The notes under the pieces were generated by a model. It had not been told where the DNA came from and searched no databases. It saw only the letters and a program-made list of their open reading frames with translations. Shown here piece by piece: positions 60,641 through 64,000 of a stretch of DNA of 64,000 nucleotides (its first letter is position 1; every line of letters begins with the position of its first letter). The stretch covers positions 1-64,000 of the forward strand of contig NZ_JAAGUY010000012.1 of NCBI RefSeq assembly GCF_010868145.1. The letters are read 5' to 3'. The position numbers and the translations under genes were made by a program. The stretch comes from Nocardia cyriacigeorgica (GTDB lineage: Bacteria > Actinomycetota > Actinomycetes > Mycobacteriales > Mycobacteriaceae).

Positions 60641-62430
60641 GACAGTACCTCTCCTAGATGGGACTGCCAGAACGCGGCGAACCTGCCGTCGCCCGCCAGC
60701 AGCTGCGCGGGTGCGCCGCGCTCCACGATCACCCCGTCTTCCAGCACGACGACGATGTCGGCATCGGCAATGGTGTCGAGTCGGTGGGCGATGACCAGGA
60801 TCGTCCGGTCGCCCTTCATGCCCGCCAGGGCGTGGCGCACGGCCTGATCGGTCTGCGGGTCCGCGAAGGCGGTCGCCTCGTCGAGGACCAGCACGGGAGT
60901 GTCGGCCAGCAACGCACGGGCGAGCGAAAGACGTTGCGCTTCACCGCCCGATAGCCCGGCCTCAGCGCCGAGAACGGTGTCGTATCCGTGCGGCAGCTCC
61001 AGGATCCGGTGGTGGATGCCTGCGAGCCGGGCCGCGTGGACCACCTGCTCGCGGTCGGCGTGCGGGACGGCGAGCGCGATGTTGTCGGCGACGGAGGCGC
61101 GCAGCAGTCGCACATCCTGGAAGACGAACGACACCGCACGGTAGAGCTCGCGACTGCCGATGTCGCGCACGTCGACCCCGCCGAGGGTGATGGCACCGTG
61201 CGTCGGGTCGAAGAACCGCGGAAGGAGCTGGACAAGTGTGGATTTGCCGCTCCCGGACGGTCCGACGAGCGCGGTGACCGTGCCCGGCTCCAGCACTAGG
61301 TCGATCCCGCGCAGTACCTCCCGGCCCGCGCTGTAACCGAAACGGACGTCGCGCAACTCCACTCGGTGCCCGTTCGGCGCGACCGGGTGAGCGGGTTCGG
61401 GCAGCGGCTCGACGTTCAGCACCTCCCGGATCCGGCCGAGTGCGCGACCTGCGGCCTGCATATCGTCGAAACCGTGGCCGAGCGCCGCGACAGGCGCGGT
61501 CAACCCCAGCCCGAGCAGCAGGAACGGCAGCAAATCGACAGGGGCGAGCCCACCGCCGGTGATCAGCACCGTGCCGCCGACGAGCACGACCAGCAGCACG
61601 AACGGCGGCGACAATGCCAGCTGCATTCCCGCCGCGATCGGAGAAAGGCCCCGCGCCCAGCGCAAAAAGGTGTCGGCGAAATCGTTCACCGCCGTCCGGA
61701 ACCTGCTGTGGGCGCGGTCGCCGCCGCCGTATGCCTTGACCACCGCGATGCCCTGCACGAATTCCACTACCGCATCAGCGATCCGGCCCATCGCCGCATC
61801 GAAGTCGCTCTGCTCGCGCTGCCTGGCCGGGGTCATCATCAACGGGACCAGCACCACCGCAAGGAGCACCGGGATCAGCGTGATCAATGTCAGCCGCCAG
61901 TCGACGGTGAGCAGGTAGACCAACGACACCAGCGGCACGACGAAGGCCGACACCAGCTCCCCCGGCGCGTGGGCGATGAACGGGTGCACCGCGCTCACGT
62001 CCTCGCCGACCACCTTGGCCAGCTCGCCCGTGCGGCGCCGGGAGAACCAGCCGATCGGCACCCGCCCCAGATGGGCGGCCAGCTGTCGACGCAACGACAG
62101 CTGCACCCGCCCATCGAGCAGATGGCCGAGCCCGGACGAACCGGCCGTGAACAGCAGCCGGAACAGCATGCCGACCGCCCCCACAACCACCACGAACCAG
62201 ACGTGACCGTGGTCGATCGGGCCGGGCCCGAGAAGTGCGCGCCCCAGCTCGACTACCGCCAACAACGGCGCCAAACCTGCCACGGCGCCGATGACCTGGA
62301 GGACGACAACGGCGGCGAAACCACCGATGTGCGGGCGTAGCAGCGCGGCGAATGTCTGCCCCCCGGTGTGGCCGGTTTCTGGTGGTCGATCAGATGTCTG
62401 TCGTGCCTCGGCAAGACCGGTGTTGGTCAT
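60637..62430 (-). CDS. ABC transporter, fused membrane and ATPase domains (first half)
   Basis: The product (597 aa) has a hydrophilic start of about 25 residues, six membrane segments and an ATPase with Walker A GPSGSGKST (about 392), signature LSGGEAQRLS and Walker B VLVLDEATAFADPQTD. The sequence style resembles IrtA/YbtP-like half transporters, but the siderophore-interacting (FAD) domain of mycobacterial IrtA is absent. It is the first gene of the pair and is divergent from a TetR gene, with repeated operator elements in between. Siderophore uptake or drug export are both possible. Confidence 0.9.
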   Translation of the reverse strand: MTNTGLAEARQTSDRPPETGHTGGQTFAALLRPHIGGFAAVVVLQVIGAVAGLAPLLAVVELGRALLGPGPIDHGHVWFVVVVGAVGMLFRLLFTAGSSGLGHLLDGRVQLSLRRQLAAHLGRVPIGWFSRRRTGELAKVVGEDVSAVHPFIAHAPGELVSAFVVPLVSLVYLLTVDWRLTLITLIPVLLAVVLVPLMMTPARQREQSDFDAAMGRIADAVVEFVQGIAVVKAYGGGDRAHSRFRTAVNDFADTFLRWARGLSPIAAGMQLALSPPFVLLVVLVGGTVLITGGGLAPVDLLPFLLLGLGLTAPVAALGHGFDDMQAAGRALGRIREVLNVEPLPEPAHPVAPNGHRVELRDVRFGYSAGREVLRGIDLVLEPGTVTALVGPSGSGKSTLVQLLPRFFDPTHGAITLGGVDVRDIGSRELYRAVSFVFQDVRLLRASVADNIALAVPHADREQVVHAARLAGIHHRILELPHGYDTVLGAEAGLSGGEAQRLSLARALLADTPVLVLDEATAFADPQTDQAVRHALAGMKGDRTILVIAHRLDTIADADIVVVLEDGVIVERGAPAQLLAGDGRFAAFWQSHLGEVLS

Positions 62431-62509
62431 CGCTCTCCCGTCCTGGATCGCTCATCTCGGCGTCTGGCCGCCGAGCCCGCGGGGCGAAGTGCCGGACCGC
62501 GCGTTAGAG

Positions 62510-62599
62510 AAAGTCACTGTCTCTAGAGAGTGACTTTAGGGATCCATTTTCAGACAGTCAATGTCTGTTAGACAGCAACATGCTTCAGAGAGTGACTTT
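62510..62599. promoter_or_regulatory. Repeated TetR operator elements
   Basis: AAAGTCACT (62510-62518) mirrors AGTGACTTT (62529-62537) perfectly. A second copy of AGTGACTTT lies at 62591-62599, right before the TetR promoter element. Between them CAGACA/TGTCTG (62551-62567) forms a second palindrome. The arrangement covers the promoters of both the ABC pair and the TetR gene. Confidence 0.75.
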
Positions 62600-62615
62600 C
62601 TGATAACCTGCCGAC

Positions 62616-63233
62616 ATGAGCGGACTTCGCGAGCGCTGGCGGCTCAAAGCCATGCACACCGTCCAGGAATGCGCCCTCGACCTGTTCGACGAGAAAGGGT
62701 TCGGCGCGGTCACCATCGACGAGATCGCGGCCGCCGCCGAGGTCTCCCCGTCGACGGTCTACCGCCTGTTCGGCACAAAGGAAGGCATCATCGTCGCCGA
62801 TGAGTTCGACAACCTGAGCGCGGAGGAGATCGAAGAAGTCGTGGACCCCCGCGATCCCATCAGCAGCCTGATCCGCTCCGTGCGTGCCGACGAATCCGCA
62901 ACGGACAGCGCGCCCGCCGACGACGACACTCCCCCCGACAGCGGCCCGTGGCGCAGGGTCCGCTATCACTTCACCGAACCGTCAGTGCGCATGGCGGCCT
63001 GCGCCTCGGCCGACCGCACCAGCCAGCGACTGACCCCCGTGATCGCCTCGACCGGACTGCTGACCGAAACGCAGGCGCGCGTCGCCACCAATGCCCTGGT
63101 CTTCGGCTACTTCGCCGCCCTCGAACAGTGGTACCTCGACGGCGGCGACCGCCCCATTGCCGACTACGTCGAGGACGGCCTGCGCCCGCTACGCGCTATC
63201 TGGCCGTCCACCGACCAGGAGGATTCCGCGTAG
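62616..63233 (+). CDS. TetR-family regulator of the ABC pair
   Basis: The product (205 aa) has an N-terminal HTH (VTIDEIAAAAEVSPSTVYRLFGTKEGI, about residues 31-57) and an acidic helical C-terminal domain. TAACCT ends six bases before the ATG, so it is probably leaderless, and an operator half-site lies immediately upstream. It most likely represses itself and the divergent transporter genes. Confidence 0.9.
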   Translation: MSGLRERWRLKAMHTVQECALDLFDEKGFGAVTIDEIAAAAEVSPSTVYRLFGTKEGIIVADEFDNLSAEEIEEVVDPRDPISSLIRSVRADESATDSAPADDDTPPDSGPWRRVRYHFTEPSVRMAACASADRTSQRLTPVIASTGLLTETQARVATNALVFGYFAALEQWYLDGGDRPIADYVEDGLRPLRAIWPSTDQEDSA

Positions 63234-63239
63234 TCGCGC

Positions 63240-63689
63240 TCATCCACCCATCTTCACGATCCGTGTGTTCTGGAACGTCGTGAACAGCCAGCCGTCTGCC
63301 GTTCGTACCGCAGTGCGGGTTTGCACGGACAGGTCCTCAGGGCGACACACCTGCGCGCCATCGCGAAGAACGCATACTCCGTACGTCACCAGGACGGCCG
63401 TGTCGGGGGTCGGGAATCGGAGGGTGATCCGTTCCGGTTCGGAGAGCCGGGTGCCGCGCATGAAACCGTCGAATCCCTCCTGCATGACGGACGCGAGTTC
63501 CCTTCTGCCCTGGATGAATTCGCCGATGACGGAAACGAAGTCAGCGTCATCGGTGAAGGTCGCCGCGAATGCGCTGCCGTCGCCTGCGGCCCATGCGGCG
63601 CATTGGGCGGTGAGCAGCTCCCGCAGGGCCCGCTCATCGACGCTTCCAGCATCGGTCTCGGTAGCTGCTCGTACCGCGTTACCGGTCAT
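63240..63689 (-). CDS. SgcJ/EcaC-type NTF2-like protein
   Basis: The product (149 aa) has the NTF2-like pattern of the SgcJ family: LRELLTAQCAAWAAGDGSAFAATF, then DDADFVSVIGEFIQG and, at the end, TADGWLFTTFQNTRI. Members are called oxidoreductases by association with enediyne clusters, without direct proof. GGAGGAA almost touches the ATG at 63689. It converges on the TetR gene (6-base gap). Confidence 0.8.
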   Translation of the reverse strand: MTGNAVRAATETDAGSVDERALRELLTAQCAAWAAGDGSAFAATFTDDADFVSVIGEFIQGRRELASVMQEGFDGFMRGTRLSEPERITLRFPTPDTAVLVTYGVCVLRDGAQVCRPEDLSVQTRTAVRTADGWLFTTFQNTRIVKMGG

Positions 63690-63724
63690 TTCTCCTCCTA
63701 CATTGTGGTTTTTTCTGCATCGGC

Positions 63725-63748
63725 ACCCCGGCGGCGAGCCGCCGGGGT
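63725..63748 (-). terminator. Terminator of the partial membrane protein gene
   Basis: ACCCCGGCGGC (63725-63735) is a perfect complement of 63738-63748. It lies 20 bases beyond the stop of the minus-strand gene that enters from the right edge. Confidence 0.65.
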
Positions 63749-63767
63749 CGGCTCCGTCGCCGGCAGG

Positions 63768-64000
63768 TCAGCGCGACCGACCATTCGGGCCGGCCTGCCG
63801 AAGACCGCTGTACTCGGCCCCCGCGAAACCCGCGACGATCAGCGCACCGAACAGCAGGAAGGCCACTCCTGGCCCGGTGAGGTCGATCAGCCCGGAGAAC
63901 GCCAGCACCGTCATCCCCACAGCCGACGCGCCGTTCACCGCGACCACCGCGGCCGCATGCCGACCACTTATCGCCGGATATCCGGCGATCAGCAGCAACG
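63768..64000 (-). CDS. Membrane protein, C-terminal part (runs in from the right edge)
   Basis: The last 76 or so residues of a membrane protein: two hydrophobic segments (AAAVVAVNGASAVGMTVLAFSG and VAFLLFGALIVAGFAGAEY) and a short basic tail. The start lies outside the window, and no family can be named from this part. Confidence 0.6.
   Translation of the reverse strand, partial: LLLIAGYPAISGRHAAAVVAVNGASAVGMTVLAFSGLIDLTGPGVAFLLFGALIVAGFAGAEYSGLRQAGPNGRSR

Overview
This is a high-GC actinobacterial chromosome segment, most likely from Nocardia or a close mycolate-containing relative (Mycobacteriales). The best evidence is a chain of genes that also lie close together in Mycobacterium tuberculosis: glnA1, an RDD membrane protein and a DUF4191 protein, then glnE, glnA2, a CaeA-like lipoprotein hydrolase and panB. 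A class A rnpB gene, TANNNT promoter elements 6-8 nt before start codons (leaderless mRNAs) and many TetR-type regulators fit the same group. All calls come from reading the sequence; no database search was run.

Layout. 1-3.4 kb: an elongation-factor-G-like GTPase split across two strands, and an SDR protein without the usual catalytic Tyr/Lys, followed by a decayed copy of its own 3' end. 3.4-8.1 kb: a GntR-controlled ABC transporter, an SCO6745-type protein, and a TetR/SDR pair around a palindromic operator. 8.2-11.9 kb: a minus-strand unit with type VII (ESX) accessory flavour (YbaB/EspL-like protein, two small acidic proteins, a 792-residue repeat protein with a compositionally foreign front part, and a small overlapping gene). 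12-14.6 kb: methyltransferase/TetR pair, small exported protein, Ddn-like F420 protein. 14.8-25.3 kb: glnA1 with a tandem GlnR site, membrane proteins, an operon of three hydrolases (CocE-like, M20 peptidase, lipase with a histone-H1-like N-terminal extension) and a zinc metallopeptidase lipoprotein.

25.5-32 kb is the most distinctive accessory region. An XRE/TPR regulator and an APH-fold kinase diverge from an adenylate-kinase-like protein with a zinc lid, a radical SAM/SPASM enzyme and a cupin-like protein; a NUDIX hydrolase and four small ORFs follow. I cannot match the set to a characterised pathway. 32-45 kb returns to core genes: endonuclease/phosphatase-family protein, HPr-like protein, glnE, glnA2, CaeA-like hydrolase, panB, a lipoprotein, proline iminopeptidase, CHAD protein and RNB ribonuclease. 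45-47 kb holds a 30-codon gene with its own terminator, a lipoprotein and rnpB. 46.4-64 kb carries an alpha/beta hydrolase, a SpoU methyltransferase, AraC/DUF998, methyltransferases, an imine-reductase/MerR pair, a thioredoxin-reductase-like protein, a FabG-like reductase, a second proline iminopeptidase, a MoeA-like protein, a DoxX protein and a paired ABC exporter/IrtAB-like transporter under a divergent TetR gene.

The nitrogen genes work together: GlnR would control glnA1 transcription, and GlnE would adenylylate GlnA1, which carries the target Tyr406. GlnA2, encoded next to glnE, lacks that tyrosine.
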